A stretch of DNA of 64,000 nt from Streptomyces sp. NBC_01451. GTDB lineage: Bacteria > Actinomycetota > Actinomycetes > Streptomycetales > Streptomycetaceae. The notes under the pieces were generated by a model that saw only the letters and a program-made list of their open reading frames with translations, made no database searches and was not told the DNA's origin. Below, piece after piece: positions 51,122 to 61,900 of the stretch (positions within the stretch are counted from its first letter, which is position 1; every line of letters starts with the position of its first letter). Made by a program: the position numbers and the translations under genes. The stretch lies in assembly GCF_036227485.1 (NCBI RefSeq), contig NZ_CP109479.1, positions 3,410,001 through 3,474,000 of the forward strand, in the 5' to 3' direction.

Positions 51122-52758
51122 GTCTCCTCGCGATCGGACTGGGCTGGGGGCGCGCCTTCGGGGCGGGATGGGGACGCACCTTCCACTGCAAGCGCGGTAT
51201 CCACTCCCTGCGCGTCAAGCTGACGCTGGCCAACGTGGTGCTGCTCGCCCTCGGCATCGTCGTGGCGACCGCCGTGAGCGTGATGGGCATGCGGCTGTAT
51301 CTGCTGGACAGCGTCGACACCCAGCTGATGGGCACCCGGGACTCGATCAGCGGCTCCCGGGTCACCCTGGAGCAGATCGACTCGCTGACCGCGTTCGCCG
51401 CCCTGACGGACAGGTACCGGCACGCCTCCGGTGAAAGCAACGGCAATGGCAACACCGTTGGCAGCGGAGGCAGTTCAGCGGGGTCCGACTCCAGCGACAC
51501 CGGCCCCACGACCACTGGTCCCACGACGGCTGGTCCCACGACCAGCGGGTCCACGACCACCGGCTTCTCGAACGCCGACTCCCTCGTGTCCGACGGCATC
51601 TTCGTGGTCGTCGGCGAGAAGGGGCAGGCCATGCCCGTCGCCGGGTTCGAGGCCACCGCCGCCCAGCGCGCCCTCGCCGCCGCCGTCGCCGACCCGGCGG
51701 ACCTCGCCCGCGACGACGAACCCCACGACATCCGGGTACGGGACGCCCCCTACCGGGTCACCGCAGCCCACCTCGCCGACGGCAAGACCGTGCTCCTGGC
51801 CACCTCGACGGACGCCCTGCACGACGTCCTCGGCAAGGCCCTGAAGCTCGACCTCGCCGTCGGGACACTGCTGCTCGCACTGCTCGCCGTCCTCACCATG
51901 TTCAGCGTGAGCCGCCGTATGGCACCCCTGGAGGACATGGTCGAGACGTCGACGGCCATCGCCGAGGGCGACCTCACCCGGCGTGTCCCCTCCAGCCGCG
52001 AGGCCACCCTGGAGGTCGAACAGCTGCGGGTCGCCCTCAACACCATGCTCCACCAGGTGGAGTCGGCGTACCGCACCCGCGAGCGCAGCGCGGCCCAGCT
52101 GCGCCGCTTCGTCGCCGACGCCTCGCACGAACTGCGCACCCCGCTGTCCGCGATCCGCGGCTATCTCCAGTTGTACGACAAGGGCATGCTGACCGACCCG
52201 CGGGAACGCCGGCGCGCCTGGGACCGGATGAACGGCGAGGCCGACCGCATGGGGCGTCTGGTGGACGAACTGCTGACGCTGGCCCGTCTCGACCAGCAGC
52301 CCGAACTTCGGCTGAGAAACGTCGACTTGAGCCGCCTTGTGCGGGACGCGGCGGAGGATCTGCGGATCCAGGAACCGGACCGGCCGATCAGCGTGGCCGC
52401 CGACGGGGCGATCCTGGTGCGGGCCGACGAGTCGGGGCTCAGGCAGGTGCTGGGCAACCTGGTGGGCAACGTCCGCACGCACACGCCCGCCGATGTGCCG
52501 GTGCGGCTCGGCGTGGAGCGCGCGGACGGTGTCGTACGGCTGTGTGTCGCGGACATGGGGCCCGGGCTGGCACGGGAGGACGCTGCGCGTATGTTCGACC
52601 GGTTCTTCCGGGCGGGGGGTGGGGCGGGGAGCGGGCTGGGGCTGGCGATCGTGCAGGAGGTTGTGCGGGCGCACGGTGGCGAGGTGAGTGTGCGGACCGC
52701 CTCCGGCGAGGGTTTGGCGGTGACGGTCAGTCTGCCGGAGCGGGTGGTCTGTCCGTGA
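51118..52758 (+). CDS. Sensor histidine kinase
   Basis: A 546-residue kinase. TM1 is about residues 38-60 (VVLLALGIVVATAVSVMGMR) and TM2 about 245-265; the extracytoplasmic sensor between them contains a Thr-rich repeat stretch (TGPTTTGPTTAGPTT, about residues 125-140). HAMP follows, then HisKA with phospho-His in DASHELRTPLSAIRGYLQ (about residue 338), N box VLGNLVGNVRTHTP, G1 DMGPGLAREDAARMF and G2 GAGSGLGLAIVQEVVRAHGG. Coupled to the response regulator. The stop codon lies inside the first unit of a tandem repeat array. Confidence 0.93.
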   Translation: MSLLAIGLGWGRAFGAGWGRTFHCKRGIHSLRVKLTLANVVLLALGIVVATAVSVMGMRLYLLDSVDTQLMGTRDSISGSRVTLEQIDSLTAFAALTDRYRHASGESNGNGNTVGSGGSSAGSDSSDTGPTTTGPTTAGPTTSGSTTTGFSNADSLVSDGIFVVVGEKGQAMPVAGFEATAAQRALAAAVADPADLARDDEPHDIRVRDAPYRVTAAHLADGKTVLLATSTDALHDVLGKALKLDLAVGTLLLALLAVLTMFSVSRRMAPLEDMVETSTAIAEGDLTRRVPSSREATLEVEQLRVALNTMLHQVESAYRTRERSAAQLRRFVADASHELRTPLSAIRGYLQLYDKGMLTDPRERRRAWDRMNGEADRMGRLVDELLTLARLDQQPELRLRNVDLSRLVRDAAEDLRIQEPDRPISVAADGAILVRADESGLRQVLGNLVGNVRTHTPADVPVRLGVERADGVVRLCVADMGPGLAREDAARMFDRFFRAGGGAGSGLGLAIVQEVVRAHGGEVSVRTASGEGLAVTVSLPERVVCP

Positions 52759-52953
52759 GTCGGCGGCTGGCCTGTCCGTGAGTCGGCGCGGGTCTGTCCG
52801 TGAGTCGGCGGCTGGCCTGTCCGTGAGTCGGCGCGGGTCTGTCCGTGAGTCGGCGGCTGGCCTGTCCGTGAGTCGGCGCGGGTCTGTCCGTGAGTCGGTG
52901 GCTGGCCTGTCCGTGAGTCGGCGGCTGGCCTGTCCGTGAGTCGGCGGGTGGTT
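52749..52953. repeat. Nine-copy 22-23 bp tandem repeat overlapping kinase stop
   Basis: Nine units beginning CTGTCCGTGAGTCGG run without interruption from 52749 to about 52953. They alternate in a 45-bp higher-order pattern between endings CGGCTGGC (23 bp) and CGCGGGT (22 bp). The kinase stop TGA is inside the first unit, so copy-number changes would not alter the protein. This is a minisatellite, probably variable between strains. Confidence 0.93.
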
Positions 52954-52998
52954 GGCGCGGGCACGGGGTGGCTGGTCGCGCGGTTGCTGCCCGCGTCC

Positions 52999-53400
52999 CT
53001 AAAGGGGCGCTGTGACCAGCGCCCAGACCGTCTTCCCGTGGCGGCCTCTGCTCCACACCCCCCACGCCTCCGCGATGTCCTCGACCAGGTGGAGGCCCCG
53101 GCCGTGTTCCTCCCAGTCCGCCACCGGGCGGAGACGGGGTTCCGTCGTTCCCTCGTCGGAGACCTCTATGAGGCAGGAGCCGTCGGCGAGTGCGGTCACG
53201 GCGACCTCGAAATCCGGCTCCAGGAGGGGGCCGTGGCGTACGACGTTGGTCGCCAGCTCGGAGACGAGCAGGACGGTGTCCGCGAGCGCCGGGCCGTCGG
53301 TGCTGTGCCCCCAGTCGGCCAGATGGTCGTGCACCCGGCGCCGGGCCAGCTCGACGGACGCCGGGTGCCGGGGAAGCCTGAAGGAGTAGCGCCTCAACAC
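52999..53400 (-). CDS. RsbW-like ATP-binding protein
   Basis: A 133-residue HATPase_c (anti-sigma regulatory/serine kinase-like) protein of the type abundant in Streptomyces. It has N box VSELATNVVRHG (about residue 50), G1 DEGTTEPRLRP and EEHGRGLHLVEDIAEAWGVW. The usual Asp of G1 is replaced at VSDEGT where D is kept. It could inhibit a sigma factor or phosphorylate a STAS partner; no partner gene adjoins it. Confidence 0.85.
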   Translation of the reverse strand: MLRRYSFRLPRHPASVELARRRVHDHLADWGHSTDGPALADTVLLVSELATNVVRHGPLLEPDFEVAVTALADGSCLIEVSDEGTTEPRLRPVADWEEHGRGLHLVEDIAEAWGVWSRGRHGKTVWALVTAPL

Positions 53401-53478
53401 GTCTGCTCCTCACCCCGCCCACACCATCGCCATACCTGATGCTGCGTTGGGTACCCTCCCAGCGTTACCTATTCCGCG

Positions 53479-55035
53479 TCAGATCCAGTCGAGGGTCCAG
53501 AGCCGGTAGACCCCGGTGCCGTCCGAGAGGTACTGGCCGCCGCCGACGTCCACACTGCTGACGACGTACTCCTTGCGCTGCCACAGCGGGATGACGGGCA
53601 CGTCCTGGGCGATCAGTTGCTGGAGTGCGCGGAAGTCCTGGGCGGCGCGGGCGCGGTCGGCGTACTGGCGGCTGTCCAGGATCAGCCGGTCCACCTTCTT
53701 GCTGCCGTATCCGTTCTTCATGCTGTTGCCGGTGCCGACGAGCGGTCCGGTGAAGGTGTCCGGGTCGGGAAAGTCGGCGACCCAGCCGACGGCGTAGGCG
53801 TCCAGCTTCCCTGCCGCGTACCGCTTCTGGTAGTCGGTCCACTCGTAGCCCTTGACGGTGACCTTGAACAGGCCGCCCTTCTCCAGCTGCCGCTTGAGCA
53901 GGGCCGCCTCCTCGGCGGCGGCGCCGCGCCCCTTGGCGTAGCCGTAGGTGAAGCTGACGGGGAGTTCGACGCCGGCCTCGGTGAGCAGGGCGCGGGCCTG
54001 CGTGACACTGGGTTTGGGGTAGTCGTCGAAGAACGACGTGGTGTGGCCGGTGAGGCCCGCCGGGATCAGTGAGTAGAGGGGCGTGGCCGTCCCCTCGTAC
54101 ACCGTGGCGGCGAGTTCCTCCCGGTTGACCAGCCAGGCAAGGGCGCGGCGGACGAGCGGGTCGTGGAGGGGGGAGCCCTCGCGGACGTTGAGGACGAGGT
54201 TGCGGGTCTCGGCGCTGTCGGCCTCGATGAGCTGCTGTCCGGGGTCGCTGGGCGAGAGACCGGCGAGGACCGCGGGCGGCAGCTGACGGGTGGCGACGTC
54301 GATCTGCTTGGCCTTCCACGCCTTGTCGAGGGCCTGCGGATCGGCGTAGTAGCGCAGGCGGATGGGGCGGCCGGTGCTCTTCACGGCGCCCTTGTAGTGC
54401 TCGTTGGGTTCGAGGAGCGCCTGCTTCTCCTTCGTATACGTCTTCAGGACGTACGGTCCGGTGCCGTCGGCGCCGGTGTCGGTGCGCAGGCCGTTCTTCG
54501 GATAGCGCTCGCGGTCGACGATCGCACCGGCTCCGGTGGCCACCTTGAACGGGAAGGTGGCATCCGGCGAGTTGAGGTGGAAGGTGACCGTCAGGTCCTT
54601 GGCGTCGACCGAGGCGAGGGTGCCGAGCAGGGACGCCGGGCCGACGTCGGAGTTGATGCGCTTGACGCGCTCGAAGGAGAACTTGACGTCCTCGGCGGTC
54701 ATCTGACGGCCGCTCGGGAAGTCGAGGTCGTCGCGCAGGACACAGACGTAGGTGCGCAGGCCGGAGCCCTTGAAGCCACAGGTCTTCGCCGCGTCGGGGA
54801 CGGGGCTCGCGCCGTCGGGCCGGTAGGTAAGCAGTGACTGGAAGACGTTGCTGAACAGGGCCCAGGAGCCGGCGTCGTAGGCACCGGCCGGGTCGAGGGC
54901 GGTCACGGCGTCGGTGGTGCCGACGGTGATCGTCCTGCCGTGGTCGGCTCCCGTCGGCATCAGCTGCCAGCCGACCGCCCCCGCGGCCGACACAATGAGC
55001 AGCGCCGCGAGAATCCGCATGCGTACCGAGCGCAT
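53479..55035 (-). CDS. Family 5 peptide/nickel-type substrate-binding protein (orphan)
   Basis: A 518-residue exported solute-binding protein (SBP_bac_5 type). MRSVRMRILAALLIVSAAGA is a hydrophobic anchor with no lipobox Cys nearby. The mature part shows ITVGTTDAVTALDPAGAYDA, FSNVFQSLLTYRPDG, MTAEDVKFSFERVKRINSDV, ADGTGPYVLKTYTKEKQALL and GWVADFPDPDTFTGPLVGTG. Start at ATG 55035. No permease or ATPase genes flank it, so it must work with components elsewhere or serve sensing. A GC-rich gap to 55161 precedes it. Confidence 0.88.
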   Translation of the reverse strand: MRSVRMRILAALLIVSAAGAVGWQLMPTGADHGRTITVGTTDAVTALDPAGAYDAGSWALFSNVFQSLLTYRPDGASPVPDAAKTCGFKGSGLRTYVCVLRDDLDFPSGRQMTAEDVKFSFERVKRINSDVGPASLLGTLASVDAKDLTVTFHLNSPDATFPFKVATGAGAIVDRERYPKNGLRTDTGADGTGPYVLKTYTKEKQALLEPNEHYKGAVKSTGRPIRLRYYADPQALDKAWKAKQIDVATRQLPPAVLAGLSPSDPGQQLIEADSAETRNLVLNVREGSPLHDPLVRRALAWLVNREELAATVYEGTATPLYSLIPAGLTGHTTSFFDDYPKPSVTQARALLTEAGVELPVSFTYGYAKGRGAAAEEAALLKRQLEKGGLFKVTVKGYEWTDYQKRYAAGKLDAYAVGWVADFPDPDTFTGPLVGTGNSMKNGYGSKKVDRLILDSRQYADRARAAQDFRALQQLIAQDVPVIPLWQRKEYVVSSVDVGGGQYLSDGTGVYRLWTLDWI

Positions 55036-55160
55036 CGGTGTGCCCTCCCCAGGCCCCCTGCACAGGTGACTCCCCCTGTGGCGTTGATCACCTAACCACA
55101 GGTGTTTCACGTCGGGGAAGGGGCCTCTTGCGAGATGGGAAAGACGTTACCGACGGCTTG

Positions 55161-55775
55161 TTACCGACCGGTTTCCGACTCGCTCAGAGCCGCCCGCGCA
55201 TGACGCTCCATGGTGCCTGCAATCGCCCAACTCGCTCCGCCGTCAAGGCGTTTCCAGCTGGTCGTGGGTCGGCAGGTGATAACCGCGACGGCCCTGCCTT
55301 CGGCGACGGCGATGTCTACGGACACCTGGATCTGAGGCCCGTACGGCGTCTTGCAGATCAGGGAGACCTTTCCGTGCCCCAGCTCCAGCACCTCTGCGAT
55401 CACCGGGGTCTGCGCCTTCTTGATGGTGTGCAGGATGCTGTCGGCCAACTGGAACGCCGTGGCGCCCGAAGTGTCGGCCGTGACCCGGCGGACGGCGGGC
55501 AGCCGCGCCGCCGCCGACTCCAACAGCAGCCCGTAGTGGGAAGCCGTACGGACAGCGGTGACCGTGTCTGGCACGGGTACGACCAGCAGGAAGGCGACAC
55601 CGCAGATCAGCCCTGCGAGCGCGCTCTGGCCGAGCGCGGACGCGACGGGTACCCCGTCGCCCACGAGCAGCACCGCGAGCATGGCACCGCCGGCCACCAG
55701 GGCGATCAGCCCGGCGGCGGGCGCGACGCGGCGGACCACCGCCAGCCAATACGTGATCGTCGACTGCACTTTCAT
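55161..55775 (-). CDS. Two-helix membrane protein downstream of Rhs gene (possible partner)
   Basis: A 204-residue protein I do not recognise. Two membrane helices at about residues 10-38 (VAPAAGLIALVAGGAMLAVL) and 48-70 (SALAGLICGVAFLLVVPVP) leave a cytosolic domain of about 130 residues (LESAAARLPAVRRVTADTSG, LADSILHTIKKAQTPVIAEV, KVSLICKTPYGPQIQVSVDI, RHARAALSESETGR). It lies 135 nt downstream of the Rhs gene on the same strand, where immunity genes usually sit. Immunity or partner role is inference from position and membrane topology only. Confidence 0.65.
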   Translation of the reverse strand: MKVQSTITYWLAVVRRVAPAAGLIALVAGGAMLAVLLVGDGVPVASALGQSALAGLICGVAFLLVVPVPDTVTAVRTASHYGLLLESAAARLPAVRRVTADTSGATAFQLADSILHTIKKAQTPVIAEVLELGHGKVSLICKTPYGPQIQVSVDIAVAEGRAVAVITCRPTTSWKRLDGGASWAIAGTMERHARAALSESETGR

Positions 55776-55813
55776 ACTTCCGTTCGTTCAGGGAAACGGC
55801 AGGGGAGACGGCC

Positions 55814-55860
55814 GGGCCGGCCGGCCCCCGGAAGGTATCCCCTCGCGAAGGCCGGCCGGC
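55814..55860. other. Palindromes between Rhs gene and downstream membrane gene
   Basis: A perfect 14-bp palindrome GGGCCGGCCGGCCC (55814-55827) and a perfect 10-bp palindrome GCCGGCCGGC (55851-55860) can each fold alone or pair with each other. They lie in the 135-nt gap and could attenuate or process the message. Confidence 0.45.
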
Positions 55861-55910
55861 GTGTCGACCCGACCAGTGGTCCAACCACTGCTCGTCGAGC
55901 TGATGTTCAC

Positions 55911-58900
55911 CTAGCCGAGGGCCTTCTTGAACTTGTCCCAGTCCTTGATGGCCTGCCGGTCGCCCCAGCCCTTGAAGACCTTGCCGCCTATCTTCTTGAT
56001 GAGCTTTCCGGCCGCCCCGCCGAAGCCGCCGATGGCGGCACCGATGAGGGTGGCCTTGATGGCGCCCTTGATGGTGTAGCCGTGGCCGCCGTGGTGGGTC
56101 CACCAGTAGCGGGCGAAGCCGGTGATACCGCCGCCGACCGCGCCGCAGATGATGGGTCCGGCAAACGGCGCGCACGCCGCCGCGGCGAGCGACCCGACGA
56201 GCGTCACGCCGAGGCTGCACCAGAAGCCACAGCTCCTCGCCTTCTTCCGGCCGTCCAGGTCGTACGAGCCGACCGGGTCGCCGGGGTAGACATAGGAGTT
56301 GGCGTTCGCGCCGTAGACCGGGTCGGTCTGGAGGAACCGGCCGAGGGTCGGGTCGTAAGCGCGGGCACCCAGGTAGCTGAGACCGCTCACACCTGAGGTG
56401 GACCGGGCATAGGCGCCCAGGTACCCGTAGGTGGCCGCCGTGGTGGCGTCGAGTTGCTGCCCGTACTCGTCGTAGTGCTGGACCGTGCTGGCCTCGTTGG
56501 CGTCCAGCGACTGCTGGACGATCACGTCGCCGTGGATGTTGGCGAGTTGCAGGACCGTTCCGCCACTGGCCGTGGTCTGGGCGGCGAGGCTACCCGAGAG
56601 ATCCTGGACGCTGCGACCGACGGTGCCATCGGCGGAGGTCCAGACCGGCCGGTCACCATCGTCGCCGTAGTGGTTGGTGATGGTATCGGTCGTGCTCCAG
56701 GTGCCGTCCGTGGCCTGGGTCTGGGCGGACCGGACGGCGAGGCGACCGGCCGCGTCGAGGGCCCAGGTGCCGCGGTCGGTCCCGACGGTCTCCGTACGCA
56801 CCAGATCGTTGGTGAAGTACGTCAGGCTCCGGGTACCGGCGGTGGTGGTCCGGCCGAACGCGTCGTAGGCGTAGCCGGAGTTCACCAGGCGGTTGGCGCT
56901 GTCGTGGGTGTACGACGTGGTGGCCGTGGTGTCGTCGTCGGTCGTGGTGGTGTCGCAGTCGTCCGACGTGGCTGTCAGGGCAGTGCGGTTGCTACTCACG
57001 TCGAAGGTATAGGCGCGGGTGGTGCAGCCGGTAGACGTGGTGTCGCTCGCCTGGGTAAGGCGGCCTGCACTGTCGTAGGTGTAGTCGGAGCGTGTGGTAG
57101 AGCCGTCGGTCTGGGTGTGGCCGGCCTGCTGGCCCGTGACCGTGTACGTGGCCGAGTCGGCGAGGAGCGTGGTGCCGTCCGCGGCCGTGTAGGCGCGGTC
57201 GGTCTCCTGGCCGGCCGGGTCGGTGGCGACGGTCAGGGTGTAACTGCCGGGCAGGGTCTCGGAGATGAGTGCGCCGTCTGCGTTGTACGTGCCGGTGAAG
57301 GTGCCCGCGACCGAGTCAGTGACCGTCTTGAGGTCACCGGTGGTGGCGTAGGCGTAGGTGACGGTCGACGGCGCGGAATCGGTGGTCTTCACCTTCCGGT
57401 CGAGGACATCGTGCGCCGTGGTGCTGGTGTTGCCCGCGCCGTCGCTGTAGCCGATCCGGCGCCCGAGGCTGTCGTAGGTGTAGGTGACGGTCTGACCGTT
57501 GGAGGTCAGTGAGGCGAGCTGCCCGTTGGACGTGTTGTACGTGTACGTGGTGGCCGGCGTGTCCGTGCCGATGCCTCCGGTGACCGCCGTGTTGGTCGTG
57601 CGGCTCGTGCTGTCCACGGTGTTGGTGGTCGTGCGGGTCACAGAGCCCGAGGTCTCCGTCTTGACGGCAGGCCGGCCCCAGCGGTCGTAGGTGTAGACCG
57701 TGGTGACCGCGTTGGCCGGGTTGCTGCCACCGCCGGTGATCGTGGCCGCAGGAGCGGTCCTGCAGAGCAGCCCGTCCCACTCGATGGACGCGCAGGTGCC
57801 GGTCGAACTCGCACTGTAGTAGCTGTAGTTGAGCGCCGCAGCGTCCGAACCGGTGGAACCCGCGGTACGGGTGGTGGCCACGCGACCGGCGCCGTCGTAC
57901 GTCGCCACGATGTCCGTGGTGTCGCCACCCACGGTCTTCAGCTCCTGGCCGGTGGACCAGTCGTACGTGGTGGTGACCGTGTGCGTCTCGGCGTCGGTGG
58001 CGTAGCCGGGGATAGCCGCGCCGGTCACGGCCGAGGTGACCAGGTTGGAGACGGCGGCGTCGGTGGGCTTGTTCTCGTCGTAGGTGTACGCCGTGTGGGC
58101 GTGGGCCGGGATCGCTGTGCCCGCGGCCAGGGTGGAGTCGGCGGTGGTGCCGGTGAGTTCCTCGGTGAGGGTGATCTCGTGCAGGGGGCCGTACTCGTCG
58201 GTGAGGCGTTCGCCGTCCGTCGAGTACCCCGAGACGCTGGACAGGAGTTGGGCGCGGTCGGCGGTGGACAGGTCGGTCAGGCCGAGTGAGGCCAGTTCGT
58301 CGGCGGCGCCGGAGGACGTTCCGAGCGCCAACTCCCGGTTGGCGGCTGTCAGTTCGGTGACGGTGTTGCCGTAGTCGTCGTACTCGGTGGTGGTGATGGC
58401 GCCGCCGGGTCCGGCCCGGTTGGTTTCCGTGCCGTCCGCGTTGATGTAGGTGATGCTCGCGCGGTCGTAAGAGGTGGCGGTCAGGTCGCTGCCGGTGTTG
58501 GAGGCGGGGACGCTGTCGGCCGGGAAGACGGCGGTGGCGTCGGTGGGTGCCTCGTCCTGGGCCCAGGTTGCGACAGTGGTGGCGTCCATCTGGTAGGGGG
58601 CGGTGGTGCCGGAGAGCGGGACGTCGTAGACGACGGTGGTGGCCGCCGTACCGGAGGTGGTGCTCGCGGTGCCTTCGGCGAGTGCCGGACGGGACGCCTT
58701 GAGGAGCATGCCGGTGCCCGAGGTCAGGGCGGAGCCGGCCGTGCCGTAGGTGAACGTCCAGGGGAGTTCACCGGGTTCGGTGAGGGTGGCGACGCGGCCG
58801 TCGGTGCCGTAGGTGTACTCCGTCTTCAGCGCGGGGCTGATCCGGGGGTCCCACACCTGGCGCAGCTGGCCGGCGGTGTTGTACGTGTACGAGGCGATCG

Positions 58901-61900
58901 TCTCGGCGGTCGAGGCGGAGGCGTCGGGGGTGGTGGCCCACAGTTTGACCGACGTGACCTGGCCCGCGTAGTCGCCGAGGGTGCTGGAGGTGGCGGTGGT
59001 GGCCGTCGCGTAGATGTATTCCAGGACGCGGCAGCCCTTGGTGGCCGGGGTGGCCTGGCAGGTGGCCGCGGTGACCGCGCCGGTGGGGGAGATCACGTAC
59101 TTCGGGCGGGCCAGCGTGTTGTTGCCGACCGTGACGGTCTCCGAGGCGATGGTGACGGCTGTGTCGTCGACCGCCGTCGCCGAGGAGGCGAGCGTCCAGG
59201 TGACCGCGTCGGTCGCCGCCTTGGTGAACACCGTGGTGTTGGCGTCGGTGTCGGTGAGGGTGAAGGACGTCCCGGACAGGGTGCCCGTCAGGGTCAGGAG
59301 CCCGGCGCCGGTCTCGGGCTGCCAGCCGCTGCTGGTGGCGGTGAAGGCGACCGAGCTGCCGTCCGCGGACAGCAGTTCCACCGAGGTGGCGGAGGTCTTG
59401 CGGAGCTGGGTGAAGTCGGTGCCGACGGCGTCGACCGAGGAGGCCCAGCCGGGGCCGAAGATCTGCGCCTGGCCCTCGGTGTTGGTGCTGTTGGCACGCG
59501 AGGAGTACGTCCGGTCCACGCTCGCGGCGAAGGCGGAGGCGTCGGTGGCGGACAGGGTGTAGTCACCGGTGAGCTGGTTGACCTCACCCGGGCCGACCTG
59601 GGCACCCGGCGCGTTCCCGGCGTCGCGGTCGAGGGTGACCTCGGTGGTCTGCGAGTAGCCGGTGGTGGTGCCGTCGGTGAAGGCGGCCCGCAGCTGGATC
59701 ACGCCGTCCTCGGACAGCGAGTTGACGGTGTTCCAGACCAGTTTGGTGGCGGTGCCGCTGGTGACGGCGACCGGCCAGGCGGAGACGGCCGCGCCGGAGG
59801 CGGTGACGTCGACGGCCGGCACGGTGTGCCAGGAGTCGGTCTCACCGCGCCGGTACTGCCAGGTCACCCCGGTGTAAGAGGTGAGGCCCTTGGCGGACAG
59901 GGTCAGGCGGCGGGCGGTGGTGTCACCGTCGGCCGGGGAGAGGATCGCGGCCCCGTCGGCGCCGACACCGAAGGTGTAGGCGGTGGTTGCCGTCGAGAGG
60001 TTGCCGCCGGAGTCGACCGTGCGCGCGTACAGCGTGTGCCAGCCGTTGGCCGGGTTGATGCTGACGGTCTGCGCGTCACCGCCGGTGCCGTTGGTGGTGT
60101 CCAGCTTCCTGTTCGGCAGGGACGTGTCGTCCAGGCCCCAGGAGTATCCGGCGCCGTCGGTGGAGGCGGTGTCGAGGGTGCAGGACACGGCGTCGTCGGC
60201 CTTCGCGGTCCAGCCGTTCTCCGTGTACGTGTCACAGGTGAGGGTCGGTGCGGCGGGCAGGCCGGTGTTCATGACGAACGTGGTGTAGCCGGTCCAGGAG
60301 CCGTAATCGGTGCCGTCGTAGGCGCGGACGCGGTAGCGCAGGTGGGCGCCGGACGGGAATGCGCTCGCCGACGGAATCGTCAGCTTGGCCGCCGAGCCGG
60401 AGGACACCGACGAGCTGGTCGCGGTGTAGGAGTACGTGGTGTCCGCGTACGCCGGGTCCGCCGTGATCTCGAACTGGCCCTTGGTGGCGGAGCCGTCCGG
60501 GTCGGTGACCTTCGCCGAGAGGGTCGGGGTGAGCGAGGTGACGTAGCGGTAGCCGTTGTAGGCGTTGACCTGCGAGGGCGCGATCGCCGCCGAACTCGGC
60601 TTCGCGGGGTAGGAGTTGTAGGTGACGGTGAGTGCCGGCGCGTAGCCGCTGGTCGTGTAGTTCGCGGAGCGGAAGCGGCGCCAGGTGGTGGAGTCGGTCT
60701 CGTCGGTGCCATAGACCATGAGGCCGTAGTTGGTGGCGCCGTCGGCCCAGGCCTGGACGATGGTGTCGATGTCCCAGTTGGACCAGGCGGCCGAGCAGTC
60801 CGAGGAGTAGCCGCGCGGCACCAGGTTGTTGACGGCGCCGGTGCCGGTGGACGAGGGCCGGGTGTCCCAGGTCAGGGACGTCGAGGACCAGGCGGAGGTG
60901 ATACGGCGGACCGTGGTGCCCGCTCCCTCCCGGGAACAGGTCGAGGACCAGTAGCTGTAGAGGGCGAAGTTGGTGTCGGTGATGTGCTTGCCGGCGAACT
61001 TCGACACGTCGAACTTCAGGTACGAGCGGGCCTTGTCGGCGCCGGCGTCGTAGGTGCCCGACTTCAGCTCCTGCGAGGAGACCTGGGAGTCGGGGTAGTC
61101 CGGGGTCTGGATCCAGGTGTCCGTGGTCACCGCGAGGGTGGACGTCGGGTCCACCGTCACCGGATAGGTGAGATCGGAGTCGGCGAGGAAGTCCGCGTCG
61201 GGGGTCAGGACCAGGGTCTGTGCGCCGTCGTCGGCGGTCTCGACCTTGGTGGTCACCCGGGCCTGGTGGTCCGGTTCACCCGAGGATTCGTTCCTGCTGG
61301 AGTCCCACATCATCGGGGCCGGGGCCTCGGCCACCAGCCTGCCCGCGGAGTCCTTCAGCAGCAGGTGCCCGGAGTCGGCCTGGGACAGCGTCAGTCCGTC
61401 CAGGTGCAGCGGGATGCGGTAGGAGACCGGGCTGTCCGGCGCCTGGTCGAGGATGACGTTCTGGGAGAAGCCCTGTGCGAGAGCGCTGACCGTCAGGGTC
61501 TGGCCGTCGCCCAGGTCGTAGGAGGCGGTGTTGTCGGTGACCGTCGGGGTGGGCAGTTTGTCCTGCCAGCCCATTCCGAAGGACGTCTCCCCCTTCGACA
61601 CCGACGCCAGCGCCGTGTCCCCGCCGTCCGACACGGTGATGTCGGCGGCCGTGGCCTGCGGGGTCAGACCGGCCCCGGTGTCCGACAGCGACGTGTCGAT
61701 GTCCTTCCACACCCCGTCCTGCCGCACGCGGACCGGGCCGGCGAACGTCTCCGTCTGCAACTCGCCCGACGGCAACGCGTACGTCGTCGAATCCGCCGCC
61801 CGCTGCGACAGCACCTCGATCCTGCGGCCCTCAAGACGGGCCATCAGCAACGCCGAAGCCGTCGAATCCGCCGACGACGACACCGACTCCACAGCCGCAG

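Noticed and set aside
52749..52953. CRISPR-like array
   Set aside because: The units are contiguous with no unique spacers and are not palindromic; this is a tandem repeat, and no cas genes are present.
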